IMG/VR virus record: IMGVR_UViG_3300025853_000289
Location: 1 to 35,770 of that record
Strand: one strand, 5' to 3'
Source: a virus
DNA: 35,770 nucleotides
Part shown: one piece after another, positions 13,265-21,658 of the stretch
Numbering within the stretch: position 1 is the first letter of the stretch
How the letters are laid out: each line of letters opens with the position of its first letter
Made by a program: the position numbers and the translations under genes
Notes under the pieces: model-generated
Database searches by the model: none
Told to the model about the DNA's origin: nothing
Seen by the model: only the letters and a program-made list of their open reading frames with translations

Positions 13265-13456
13265 ATGTCTTGTTGTGGTGGAATGTCCGATGCTCCTGCA
13301 AGTAGCACTTCTGGAGGTCCAACTCCAAACTCAAATGTAGGCACTTTTAATCAAAATTCAATGGCTGGTGGCGATTGGAAAAATTGGTTATTACTGGCTG
13401 GTGTTGGTGTTGGTGGCTTTATAGCTGGTAAGAAAATGAAAAAGAAAAGAAAATAA
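13265..13456 (+). CDS. Small virion-type membrane protein (MSCCGGMSD start)
   Basis: 63 residues. It starts MSCCGGMSDAP, followed by a Ser/Gly/Pro/Asn-rich segment, one membrane span at about 40-55 (WLLLAGVGVGGFIAG) and a terminal Lys/Arg cluster. The Met-Ser-Asp following two Gly belongs to the G-[LM]-S-[DN] motif seen across the late block. Small size, one span and a basic tail are typical of minor membrane proteins of membrane-containing phages. It shares its last base with the next start (AATG). Confidence 0.65.
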   Translation: MSCCGGMSDAPASSTSGGPTPNSNVGTFNQNSMAGGDWKNWLLLAGVGVGGFIAGKKMKKKRK

Positions 13457-14085
13457 TGTATAGAGATGCAAATAATATCTCAATGGGATTGTCGGACAAA
13501 GTAGTTCCTCCTTTGGAGCAAGATTTCTGGCAACAAACTCTTTTTTTTTGGGGAGTAATTGCAAATTCTTACTACGAAAGAACAATTGCTCATCTGGTTA
13601 CTGCTTTAAATTGGAATGATGGGATCTGGAATTGGGTATCTGGATCAATCGATTGGCGAGAAGTAGCATCGATTGTAAATACTTATGGAAATTTAGTAGT
13701 AAAAAAAGAAATTCCTATTTATGATTTAAGCAAATTGACTAAAGAGCAACAAAGTAATGTTGTAGATAAAGTAAGTCAAGGAAGTGGATTTAATCCAAAA
13801 TTGACAAAAAGAGTTTTGGATCAATTGTATTATTATACAAAAGATGGAACTATAAAATTTGACGGAATATTAAGACCATCAAATAATTCATTGTATTTAA
13901 AAAACAACTCTATTCCAGATGAATACAAAAATAGTTCAAAAAGTCAAGATCCAGATTCAAATTTATTTTCGGCAATTGGATTGCCAACTTGGACTGGAAA
14001 AGCAATAGTAATTACTGCATTTGTAGGATTAGGAGTTTATGCCTTAACTCAAATAAATACTTCTGCGAAAATTTTAAAAGGTTAA
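13456..14085 (+). CDS. Late membrane-anchored protein, C-terminal span
   Basis: 209 residues. Near the N-terminus is MGLSDKVVPPLEQ (10-22) with the GLSD motif. The middle is soluble, with Trp-rich (NWNDGIWNWVSGSIDW) and polar regions. Residues about 182-197 are a membrane span (AIVITAFVGLGVYAL) and the end is basic (AKILKG). Not recognised by family. Probably a virion protein anchored by its C-terminus. Confidence 0.65.
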   Translation: MYRDANNISMGLSDKVVPPLEQDFWQQTLFFWGVIANSYYERTIAHLVTALNWNDGIWNWVSGSIDWREVASIVNTYGNLVVKKEIPIYDLSKLTKEQQSNVVDKVSQGSGFNPKLTKRVLDQLYYYTKDGTIKFDGILRPSNNSLYLKNNSIPDEYKNSSKSQDPDSNLFSAIGLPTWTGKAIVITAFVGLGVYALTQINTSAKILKG

Positions 14086-14089
14086 GAAA

Positions 14090-14296
14090 ATGACTGAATT
14101 AACAAAAAATCAAAAAATTGCTTATTCAACAGTTGCTACTGGAATTGGTGGTGTTGCTTCTCATTATGGAATTAAGAATTGGAAAAAAAATGGTTGGTGG
14201 AAGACGTTGGCAGTTTTAGGAATTATGCAAACAACTGGAGGGCTTTATACATTTGCAACGACTGTAACTGCTCCGAATAATCAACTTGCTAAATAA
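14090..14296 (+). CDS. Small two-span membrane protein
   Basis: 68 residues with two hydrophobic segments (about 13-28, VATGIGGVASHYGI, and 38-58, TLAVLGIMQTTGGLYTF) separated by a Lys/Trp-rich loop (KNWKKNGWWK). No motif known. Its stop overlaps the next start. It is one of several small membrane proteins in the late block. Confidence 0.6.
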   Translation: MTELTKNQKIAYSTVATGIGGVASHYGIKNWKKNGWWKTLAVLGIMQTTGGLYTFATTVTAPNNQLAK

Positions 14297-15129
14297 TGAA
14301 GTCAAAATCAAGAAATATAACTGCTAAAAATCACGATGGATTGATTGATCAAATAATTAGAGAAATATATTCTATTGATCAAGTGGCTACAAACAATCCA
14401 ATAGTAAAAAAAAAAGCTAACGAGTTGAGAGGCAGTTCAAGATCTGATACAATTAAAAAGTGCTTTGATTATGTTTGGAAGTCTGTAAGTTTTTGTGATG
14501 ATCCTAAAGGAATGGAGCATATTACGTCGCCTTGGCTCTTAATATCAGGGCAGAAAACTTGTGAAGATTGTGAAAGTATGGTTTTACTTATTTCTTCATT
14601 ATTAAGAATTAATGGAATTACGACAAGATATAAAGTGATTTCTTGGAAAGATCCAAAAGATTTGAGATTTACTCATATTGTTTTGGAAGCAAAAGATGGA
14701 AGTAGATGGATTGTTTTAGATCCGACAATGAAAAGTGCTGGTTTTAATCACACAGTAAAAGCAAATAGAACAAAATTATATAGGTCGCCAATGCCAGAAT
14801 TAGAATTAAAAACTTTGTCAGATAAACCTTGTGCTTGTAAAGGGTCTTGTAATAGATGCTCTGGATTAAGGAAAGGTATGCCTGAAATTAATATAAATAT
14901 TGGAAATCAACACTCAAATAGTCAGTCTGGAAGTAATAATATTGATGTAACTCAAAGATTATTGCACCAATTAGGTGTAAAAAATCCAAATGAAAATGTT
15001 GTTGTTGATGAAGTTCTTGAAAAAGATAAAATCACTTTGCCAGATGCAGTAAATGGACGAGGTCATAAGCAATTATATTCAACAATTACTGCTGGAGAAA
15101 AAATTTACAAGTACCCTGAAAGGTATTAA
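14296..15129 (+). CDS. Transglutaminase-like cysteine protein
   Basis: 277 residues. The core reads TCEDCESMVLLISSLLRINGI (88-108), THIVLEAKDGSRW (126-138) and VLDPT (140-144). It provides the Cys (Cys92 by spacing to the Arg, or Cys89), His127 and Asp142 of the transglutaminase/protease fold. A second Cys cluster (CACKGSCNRCSG, about 179-190) resembles a small metal-binding knuckle, and a Gln/Asn/Ser linker leads to the C-terminus. Possible roles are cross-linking of virion proteins or proteolytic processing. As the only clear non-cell-wall cysteine enzyme in the late block, it is a candidate to act at the recurring GLS motifs, but that is speculation. Confidence 0.7.
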   Translation: MKSKSRNITAKNHDGLIDQIIREIYSIDQVATNNPIVKKKANELRGSSRSDTIKKCFDYVWKSVSFCDDPKGMEHITSPWLLISGQKTCEDCESMVLLISSLLRINGITTRYKVISWKDPKDLRFTHIVLEAKDGSRWIVLDPTMKSAGFNHTVKANRTKLYRSPMPELELKTLSDKPCACKGSCNRCSGLRKGMPEININIGNQHSNSQSGSNNIDVTQRLLHQLGVKNPNENVVVDEVLEKDKITLPDAVNGRGHKQLYSTITAGEKIYKYPERY

Positions 15130-15132
15130 AAA

Positions 15133-16671
15133 ATGAAAAACATTCAACATTGGTCGGCTTTAAAAGAATTGCACGTTTGTTATGATATAACGACTGCAAA
15201 TTCTTCGGCTTTGATAAATGGATCGGCTCTTTTTTATAATGAAAAAACGGATAATTTAAAAAGCCCAACTGGTTTTGGAATGTTTAAAGATAAAGTTGGA
15301 AATTTAATTGTAGTTGCTGATGAAAATACTAAACAATCAAAAACTTTGCTTAAAGGAGAATTGTTAGGTTTTAATAGCTCAAAAGAATTATGGTCAAACT
15401 GCCCTATTATTCAAGTTGGTCAAACAATTAGAAATATTTGGGGAAATAACAACAATACAAGGACAGACAGGGCAAAATTGATTAATAAAGGTGTTGTGAG
15501 TGGTGGATATTTTGGAAATTGGAAATTTAGAAAGCCAGATTATAATAAAAATTTCTTTGAAGTTCTTGAAAAAATTGAAAATAATAGAGAAAAGCACGAC
15601 AATCCAATAATTATTTATTGGAGTTATTCGGAAGCAAATTCATTAACAGATGTGCTTGGCTATGCTTTAGCAATTGCGAGTTCCTTTGCAGGACCTTTGA
15701 ATATTGATCCAAAGTTTATCGAACAAGCTGGAACGTTAATAAAAATTTGGTCAAAAGGCGACAAAACTGCTCAAAACAATAATATTTTTAAATCTTTGGC
15801 AATGACTTCTGAAATATTGTTGCCTGAATGGACGAAAGGAGCTACTGCAAAGTGGGGTAAAATTAAAAACGATATTACTGGAAAGTTGGAAGATGGTTGG
15901 ATTTTTGGAAAATATATTGATCAAGCAAAAACTGGTTATGAGTCGATCCAACAAAATTTTGCTGGAAATTTAGTAACTCAATTTTCATCAATTACTGGAG
16001 TAGATAAAGCAGAAACTATAAAGTTCTTAAATAATATTGCTTCTGGAAAATTTGATCAAGTAGTTGATTTAAGAAAAATCAATGGATCTTTAGCAAATGC
16101 AAATAAGACTTTTTCTGGTGTGGTTAGTTCTTATACAAATGAAATCTTAAAAAGAAAAATGACTGGGCGATCTGGAGGAGAAAATTTACTTTCAGAACTT
16201 TCAGAAAGCATTTCGGTTTATCAAGTTCCTGCAATAAATAATTTATTTCAGTCTGGAAGTGCTGGAACAATTTTGCAAGGTGTGATTGGAGTAGATAAAC
16301 TAATTCCAGAAATAATAAAACGTGAAATATCTGACAATAGATTGACACAAAATAATTTAGTGGGATTAATAGCTTCATCATTTGGCTATGTTGGTCCAGA
16401 AGATAATTTTGATGAAATGACTTTAAGTGCTTTGATAAAACAAGCATCTAAATATGCCAGTAACAAAATTCCTTTTGTTCTTCCAGACACAATTCCAATT
16501 GGCAAAAGAGAAAAATTTGCAATTGAAATTAAGAAGTCAGTTGGTGCTGATGTAATTGGTTATCAAGATAATTGGGATTATGACACAAATTTAAGAAAAA
16601 TGATGCCTCTGGGGATTGCAGTAGCAGTTGGTGGAGGTATATGGTATGCAAAGAAAAATAAACTTTTTTAA
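15133..16671 (+). CDS. Large late protein with C-terminal membrane span
   Basis: 512 residues, no family recognised. The N-terminal part is beta-rich (about 1-170), the middle is helical and polar, and residues about 490-505 form a membrane segment (LGIAVAVGGGIWYA) followed by KKNKLF. The layout (long ectodomain, C-terminal anchor, lysines) repeats that of the smaller neighbours. Possibly a membrane-bound virion protein such as a vertex or DNA-delivery component. It follows the transglutaminase-like gene by 3 bases. Confidence 0.6.
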   Translation: MKNIQHWSALKELHVCYDITTANSSALINGSALFYNEKTDNLKSPTGFGMFKDKVGNLIVVADENTKQSKTLLKGELLGFNSSKELWSNCPIIQVGQTIRNIWGNNNNTRTDRAKLINKGVVSGGYFGNWKFRKPDYNKNFFEVLEKIENNREKHDNPIIIYWSYSEANSLTDVLGYALAIASSFAGPLNIDPKFIEQAGTLIKIWSKGDKTAQNNNIFKSLAMTSEILLPEWTKGATAKWGKIKNDITGKLEDGWIFGKYIDQAKTGYESIQQNFAGNLVTQFSSITGVDKAETIKFLNNIASGKFDQVVDLRKINGSLANANKTFSGVVSSYTNEILKRKMTGRSGGENLLSELSESISVYQVPAINNLFQSGSAGTILQGVIGVDKLIPEIIKREISDNRLTQNNLVGLIASSFGYVGPEDNFDEMTLSALIKQASKYASNKIPFVLPDTIPIGKREKFAIEIKKSVGADVIGYQDNWDYDTNLRKMMPLGIAVAVGGGIWYAKKNKLF

Positions 16672-16685
16672 AATTAGGTAGAAAA

Positions 16686-16874
16686 ATGGCAAAAGCAAAA
16701 ACTACAAAAAAAGCAGAAATAAATTCTGTTTATACTTTGAAAGCTGATCCAACTTATAATGAGTTCTGGTCAATTTTTAAAGGTAAGAAAAGAATATTTC
16801 GCAAGAGATCAAAAGAAACTTGCGAAGCAATCTTGAGTAGATTACAAGCTAAAGAGTTGGCTAAATTAGGGTAA
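16686..16874 (+). CDS. Small basic protein
   Basis: 62 residues, rich in Lys and Arg (MAKAKTTKKAE, KGKKRIFRKRSKET). There is no membrane segment. It could bind DNA in the virion or act in assembly. No family recognised. Confidence 0.55.
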   Translation: MAKAKTTKKAEINSVYTLKADPTYNEFWSIFKGKKRIFRKRSKETCEAILSRLQAKELAKLG

Positions 16875-16877
16875 AAG

Positions 16878-17171
16878 ATGGAATCATATTCAGACTTGCC
16901 GAAACTAACTCAACAAATTGTAAAAGAGGAAGTTTTCAAAGAAGTACGCAATCTTGACTTAAAAAAAGTGGCTTCTCAACTGGTAATGGGTAAAACTAAT
17001 GCGTTGGAAGATGCAATGTTTTCGGCAGTTGGAAAATCGACTATTCGAGTTTGTGGAACTGGAGCTAAATATGAATTAGGTTCGTATTTGAAAGAGTATG
17101 CACCTTATTTAATTGGGCTTGGCATAGCGACTTTAGGATATTTTGCTTATCAAAAAGAATGGAATAAATAA
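16878..17171 (+). CDS. Small late membrane protein, C-terminal span
   Basis: 97 residues. A helical soluble part is followed by a membrane segment at about 75-91 (YLIGLGIATLGYFAY) and QKEWNK. The stop overlaps the next start (AATG). Same topology as its neighbours. Confidence 0.6.
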   Translation: MESYSDLPKLTQQIVKEEVFKEVRNLDLKKVASQLVMGKTNALEDAMFSAVGKSTIRVCGTGAKYELGSYLKEYAPYLIGLGIATLGYFAYQKEWNK

Positions 17172-19324
17172 TGGGTAACACTCCAAACGAAAATTGGAAT
17201 TTATTAATTACTGGTCAATCTGATCAGTTTATTAATGGTATGTGGGATGCTTTGGGCTTATCCACTTACTATAATGCTAATAATTATCCATTTTCAACTG
17301 GTGGCTATTTTCTTGACAGAAAAAACAACTCTAAATGGATCAATACTCAATTTTTAAATAAATACGATAGCAAAACAACTAAAATTCTTGACAAATGGAC
17401 TATGACAATAAAAGTAGTTCCATCAATAAATGTAGTAAAAGGCAGTTCAAGAGATACTTTTATTTACGACATAATTTATTTTGCCTTTTCAAATGTTCTT
17501 ACTGGTGGTGTTTTCTTTGCCGAAAGGAAAATCAAGTTAAAAAATGTTAATGTTAGATTTAGAAAAGCAAGTAATGGAGCTGAAATATTTGATACTTGGG
17601 GAAGATTTACAACAAAATCAACAACATTAAATTCAGTTGATTTTTCAAATGGTAATATTTCAAATTGGATAAAAAGCTATTCAAATAATGCAATTTATAA
17701 TTTAGTTCCAACTTTAGAGCCAAAGAAAATGGGATTAATTGTTGATCCTGCAACTGCTTTAATCGGTGTTGGTGTCGGTACAAAATTAGGATTAAATATT
17801 CCAACAGGTGTTAAAAATATCAATGATGTATCGGCATATTCTGGTAGATGGACTAATTTACTTGGTGGACTGATTTATAAATTTACTCCACAAGTTATGA
17901 GTTATATGCGAGTAGGCACTCCTACTTCAAACTTGGGAGATTTTATCAAAGAGATGCAATCTTACAATGGTATTAAAAATGTAAAAACTCTTTTTTTTAA
18001 AAATGCTCTTTGGGATGGAGAATATAAGATTACAACTGAAAATGGGATTGAGTTAAAAGACAGATTTTTTACTCCGTTAAAAAACAGTACTAATGCTACA
18101 ATTATGCAAGTGTTTGATTATTCTCTGGATAATAAGACTTATGCTATTGACCAAATCAATACTGAAATAGTTATTTATCCAATCAAAATTGAAAAAATCA
18201 CAAATAATGTAAATACTGGTGGTGGAAGTTCTAACAATTCAAATACTGGTGGCAATAGCTCAACTGGTGGTGGCACTCAAGGAGGTAGTGCAGGAGGCAA
18301 CTCCTCAAATCCCTCTGGTACTGGTGGGTCTTCTAATTCTGGGAGCAGTAGCTCTCAAGGAAATGACTTGATAAGGAGATTTGATGCAATGAAGTCTGGG
18401 CTTTGGCAAAAATTAAAGCAAAGTTATGTTGATGGTAAAGATTATTACACAGATCCAGATGGGAATGTTTATGAAATTATATTGCTGAATGGTACTGATT
18501 ATTTGAGAAAAGTTAATAAAAGTTCTTTGACAAAAAATAAAATTGATGTTACTGGCAAAAAATTTGATTGTGGCGAATTGGCTTTTTGCAACGCAAAATA
18601 TAAAAATTGCCCTCAAGCAATTTATTTACCAGAAGATTATGTTGATTACAACGCAATGGCAAAAGATTTTGGTGGATCTTATATTGTGGATGGAGATTAT
18701 ATCCAATTTGCAAATGGTAAAATTTTTAAAAATGTTGGGCTAACAAGACCAATACTTTGTCCAGAGGGTGTTCACACTTCCCCACCGATTGAGAAAGTTA
18801 ATACTGATGATTTGCCTTGTTGTATTCAAAAATCTGAAAATGGTGGCTTGGTTTATTTCTGGAAAGGAAAAACTTATCCAGCTAAAAAAACAACAGAAAA
18901 TAAATTTATTGCTGATTTAGGCGAGGGTTGGAGATTTATTGTTGATTGTGTTCCAGTAGAGCCACAAAAAGAGCCAGAACCTTGTGATAATTTTATTAGA
19001 GAATTAAGTCAGTTGCAAGAAAAAAATAAAAATTTGCAGAATGAAATTAAAGATTTGCGAAGTCAAAATAATAAAAATTCATCTATGACAGAGGAACTTG
19101 AAAGATTAAGATCTGAAAATCTAAAATATGAAAATGATCTGATTAAAAATTTTAGTCCTGAAAGAGAAAATGAATTAAAATCGGCTTTGACTGATGCAAA
19201 ACAAAGAGAAAAAGAATTAAGAGAGGAAATTAATTTTTTAAAAAACAATGATAATGTGGGCTATGAAAATCATTGCAATTATTGTTGTGAATGTGAGTAT
19301 GAAAGAAATTGTTGTGAGTATTAA
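17171..19324 (+). CDS. Large multidomain late protein: beta domain, Gly/Ser/Asn linker, coiled coil, Cys-rich end
   Basis: 717 residues. Residues 1-345 form a beta-rich domain (with LGLS at about 28). Residues 347-397 are a low-complexity Gly/Ser/Asn linker. About 398-600 is a Cys-containing domain. About 606-695 is a coiled coil (ELSQLQEKNKNLQNEIKDLR and more). The last 20 residues hold eight cysteines (NHCNYCCECEYERNCCEY). It is probably a fibre or spike trimerised by the coiled coil; disulfide or metal binding by the Cys cluster would be unusual for a cytoplasmic protein. No named family. It is the longest gene in the first half of the late block. Confidence 0.6.
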   Translation: MGNTPNENWNLLITGQSDQFINGMWDALGLSTYYNANNYPFSTGGYFLDRKNNSKWINTQFLNKYDSKTTKILDKWTMTIKVVPSINVVKGSSRDTFIYDIIYFAFSNVLTGGVFFAERKIKLKNVNVRFRKASNGAEIFDTWGRFTTKSTTLNSVDFSNGNISNWIKSYSNNAIYNLVPTLEPKKMGLIVDPATALIGVGVGTKLGLNIPTGVKNINDVSAYSGRWTNLLGGLIYKFTPQVMSYMRVGTPTSNLGDFIKEMQSYNGIKNVKTLFFKNALWDGEYKITTENGIELKDRFFTPLKNSTNATIMQVFDYSLDNKTYAIDQINTEIVIYPIKIEKITNNVNTGGGSSNNSNTGGNSSTGGGTQGGSAGGNSSNPSGTGGSSNSGSSSSQGNDLIRRFDAMKSGLWQKLKQSYVDGKDYYTDPDGNVYEIILLNGTDYLRKVNKSSLTKNKIDVTGKKFDCGELAFCNAKYKNCPQAIYLPEDYVDYNAMAKDFGGSYIVDGDYIQFANGKIFKNVGLTRPILCPEGVHTSPPIEKVNTDDLPCCIQKSENGGLVYFWKGKTYPAKKTTENKFIADLGEGWRFIVDCVPVEPQKEPEPCDNFIRELSQLQEKNKNLQNEIKDLRSQNNKNSSMTEELERLRSENLKYENDLIKNFSPERENELKSALTDAKQREKELREEINFLKNNDNVGYENHCNYCCECEYERNCCEY

Positions 19325-19345
19325 CAAATTTAAAAGGAAAACGCT

Positions 19346-19849
19346 ATGTATGTAAGTGGTACAAGTGCAATTCCAAAATCAATTTCGCTTTCTGATGGTG
19401 GAATACTTGATGTCTGGTTAGACAAAGGCAGGGATTTAATCAACAAAAAAAACAAAGAAATTGACGAGGGAATTGAAAAAGTAGAGGAACAGATCAAAGA
19501 GGTTGTTCCAGAAGTAGATAAGGAAAAAGAGGGAATTGTAACGAAAGTTAAGAGAAAATTCAATGACGCTGATCCATTATTAATTGGTGGAATTGGTGCT
19601 GGAGCTTCTTGGATGATTTTCAAAACTGGACCTTTGACAACTGCAATTGTAGGTGGATTGTGTTATTTAGGGAAAATGCAATTAGACAAATCTGGTGGTT
19701 TATCTGATTCATTTGCTCAAAGTGAAATGATCCAAGACTCGAGAACACCGAATGGAACTGTTCTTTATAAAAACAAGAATAACGGAAGACTTTACTCAAT
19801 AACTGGATATGACAATATGGGAGTTCCAGTTTATACTCAATATTCATAA
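19346..19849 (+). CDS. Late membrane protein with GLSD motif
   Basis: 167 residues. An acidic/basic helical region (about 28-72, KKNKEIDEGIEKVEEQIKEV) precedes a hydrophobic segment at about 77-112 (LLIGGIGAGASWMIF, TTAIVGGLCYLG). This is followed by DKSGGLSDSFAQ (about 115-126), where the motif sits just after the membrane region as in the leader proteins. The C-terminus is a beta-like segment (VLYKNKNNGRLYSITGYD). Ribosome-binding site AAAAGGAAAA. No family recognised. Confidence 0.6.
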   Translation: MYVSGTSAIPKSISLSDGGILDVWLDKGRDLINKKNKEIDEGIEKVEEQIKEVVPEVDKEKEGIVTKVKRKFNDADPLLIGGIGAGASWMIFKTGPLTTAIVGGLCYLGKMQLDKSGGLSDSFAQSEMIQDSRTPNGTVLYKNKNNGRLYSITGYDNMGVPVYTQYS

Positions 19850-19866
19850 GGAAATAGGAGATTTTT

Positions 19867-20451
19867 ATGTTAAAAGCATTGACAAACGGACTATCTGAAA
19901 TATTCAAAGGTCCAACATTAAAAACAGTTGCTCAATCTATTGGGGCAGTTCTGGTAAGTAAAAACTTGGCTGGAATTACTCAATATGGATTAAGCAAAGC
20001 TGGTCAAAATGTAGATTTATCTGGTCCTATTCCTGCCCTTTCATCTGCAATTTTAGTTTCGGCAGTTTGCTATGGGAAAGGTTGGAAAACTGCTGGGACA
20101 ACTACATTAGCATTTGCTGGTGGAGAGCAAATTTTACACTACTGGAATAAAACTTTGGCAAGTTCATTGAATCAGCCATTAGTTCTTCCTGCAATCGCTG
20201 GATCATCTTCTTTGGCAGATGGAATTTATAGTGCTACTCCGACTATGTCTGATGGTCAAGAAGTGGTACAAGTTCCAAACGAGCAAGGTATTATGATCCC
20301 AACAACTGTACAAAGTGATAATTCGGCTGGAATGAGTGATTATGCAAGTAATCTTTCAAAATTTAGACAAAATAGTCAATTTAAAACAACTCCAACTATG
20401 TCTGATGGAATGGAATGGATGGATACAGATGTTTATTCAAGATTTAATTAA
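19867..20451 (+). CDS. Late membrane protein with repeated PTMSDG motif
   Basis: 194 residues. It starts MLKALTNGLSEIF. Several Gly/Ala-rich hydrophobic segments cover about 15-105 (SIGAVLVSKNLAGI, ALSSAILVSAVCYG, TTTLAFAGGEQIL). The polar tail contains TPTMSDGQEVV, AGMSDYAS and TPTMSDGMEWMD, that is, three copies of a [TG]-M-S-D element. It is located directly before the capsid candidate. Probably an inner virion membrane protein with processing or binding sites in its tail. Confidence 0.6.
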   Translation: MLKALTNGLSEIFKGPTLKTVAQSIGAVLVSKNLAGITQYGLSKAGQNVDLSGPIPALSSAILVSAVCYGKGWKTAGTTTLAFAGGEQILHYWNKTLASSLNQPLVLPAIAGSSSLADGIYSATPTMSDGQEVVQVPNEQGIMIPTTVQSDNSAGMSDYASNLSKFRQNSQFKTTPTMSDGMEWMDTDVYSRFN

Positions 20452-20479
20452 TTTTTTTCAATATTAAGGATTTATAGCG

Positions 20480-21130
20480 ATGTCAATAGATCAACAAAGA
20501 CTTCAACTTCAAGCAGTTGGAGCGCCAAAAATGGACGACAACTATGTCGTAGTACCGAAGACGGTAAGAGATACAATTTTTGTGGATGGTGGAGCTTCTT
20601 TTGAGCCAAGCAATCAATTATTTACTTCTGCAAGTAAAAATGATGCTTATAAAACACCCGGATTTCCGTCAAACTCACAAGCGTTTAGTATTCAAGGAAT
20701 TAACATTAAACCTTATGTGTTATTCTCGACTACTGATTCAACTGATGAAGCATCTGCAAGACAAACTTATGCTTCTTTCTTGGAAAATGCTTATGTAAGA
20801 TTACAAGTTGAAGGATCTGAAATCTTAAATGAGCCACTTTCAAATTTAGTACCTTTTTATTCTGTGGTAGAAGCATCTGCAACAGACGAAGCAGCAGCTT
20901 GGACTAAAGTGGAAAGAAGAAACGCTGATCAAGGTTATAAATTACCAGAGCCAATTGTTTTAGGTGCTGGAACTACATTCCAATTCCAATTCAATGTTAA
21001 TGGTACATTTACAACAGAAGCAGTTGGAACTACTAACTTTATGACTTGGCCAAATTCTGGTCTATCGTCTTCAAAAGGTTATGGAGTTATCTTTGATTTG
21101 AAAACACTTCAAATTAGAGAAAGAAGATAA
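20480..21130 (+). CDS. Capsid-like protein (major capsid candidate)
   Basis: 216 residues, no membrane segment, predominantly beta by pattern (AFSIQGINIKPYVLFSTTD, AYVRLQVEGSEI, TTFQFQFNVNGTF, YGVIFDLKTLQIRERR). Pro/Gly loops lie between the strands. This size and strand density suit a single jelly-roll capsid protein of a tailless virus. The gene stands alone between a ribosome-binding site (AAGGAT) and a large terminator at 21138-21190, consistent with strong expression as its own unit. The motif SGLSSSKGYG lies near the end. I cannot name a homologous family, and it could be an abundant decoration protein instead. Confidence 0.5.
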   Translation: MSIDQQRLQLQAVGAPKMDDNYVVVPKTVRDTIFVDGGASFEPSNQLFTSASKNDAYKTPGFPSNSQAFSIQGINIKPYVLFSTTDSTDEASARQTYASFLENAYVRLQVEGSEILNEPLSNLVPFYSVVEASATDEAAAWTKVERRNADQGYKLPEPIVLGAGTTFQFQFNVNGTFTTEAVGTTNFMTWPNSGLSSSKGYGVIFDLKTLQIRERR

Positions 21131-21137
21131 AAAATAG

Positions 21138-21190
21138 GGTATTCGAGAGGGTCAGACTGCAACTCTGATTCCTCTCTCCTACCCCTTTTG
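21138..21190 (+). terminator. Strong three-part terminator hairpin with tRNA-anticodon-like tip
   Basis: Nested stems GGGTA/TACCC, GAGAGG/CCTCTC and TCAGA/TCTGA. The tip loop is CTGCAAC and a CTTTTG tract follows. The tip has the form of an anticodon arm (5-bp stem, 7-base loop, U before GCA). The whole is too short for a normal tRNA and has the usual position of a terminator. Confidence 0.75.
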
Positions 21191-21238
21191 TTTGCAACTA
21201 ACAAACTAATAGTAACACTATTATATTAAAAAAATATT

Positions 21239-21619
21239 ATGAGCAAATTGAAATTAAATTTTGCAGATTATTCCGAAGCATTAGATTGGGTTGAGTTAAA
21301 AGCAAAAAACTTTAAATCTTTAAATGAATTTTATGCATCTGATGAATACAAATCGGCATATCCATTAATTCGAAAAATGTATGAAGTTGAACGAGCTAAT
21401 TTTGTAAAAAAAGCAAAGACGGAACTAAAAAAAGCAAAATTAAAAATTTCAGATAAGGTAATGTATGACTTTGTAAGCCCATTTTTTAATGTTACTCAAT
21501 ATACTGGAACAATTGTAGAAAGAAATGGCATCCCCTATGTAAAGTTAGATGCAGGACAAAAAACAATGTCTGGTAAAAAATCGGTAAGATGGCATAAGGG
21601 CTTTGTAAAAATTAAATAA
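21239..21619 (+). CDS. Hypothetical late protein
   Basis: 126 residues. The helical, basic N-terminal part (YSEALDWVELKAKNFKSLNEF) is followed by a beta segment (YTGTIVERNGIPYVKLDAG) and a basic end. It lies between the terminator at 21190 and the double-domain capsid candidate. No family recognised. No good ribosome-binding site precedes it. Confidence 0.55.
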   Translation: MSKLKLNFADYSEALDWVELKAKNFKSLNEFYASDEYKSAYPLIRKMYEVERANFVKKAKTELKKAKLKISDKVMYDFVSPFFNVTQYTGTIVERNGIPYVKLDAGQKTMSGKKSVRWHKGFVKIK

Positions 21620-21658
21620 ATAAAAAATTGTAAAAAAATCTGAAATAGGATATTTAAA

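Noticed and set aside
18210-18360. Sequencing artefact or frameshift in the 717-residue gene
   Set aside because: The Gly/Ser/Asn-rich stretch is low-complexity but stays in frame and joins two well-formed domains.
21138-21190. A complete tRNA-Cys
   Set aside because: Only 48 bases between the outer stem ends, with no D or T arm, and it is followed by a T-rich tract. A terminator explains it better.
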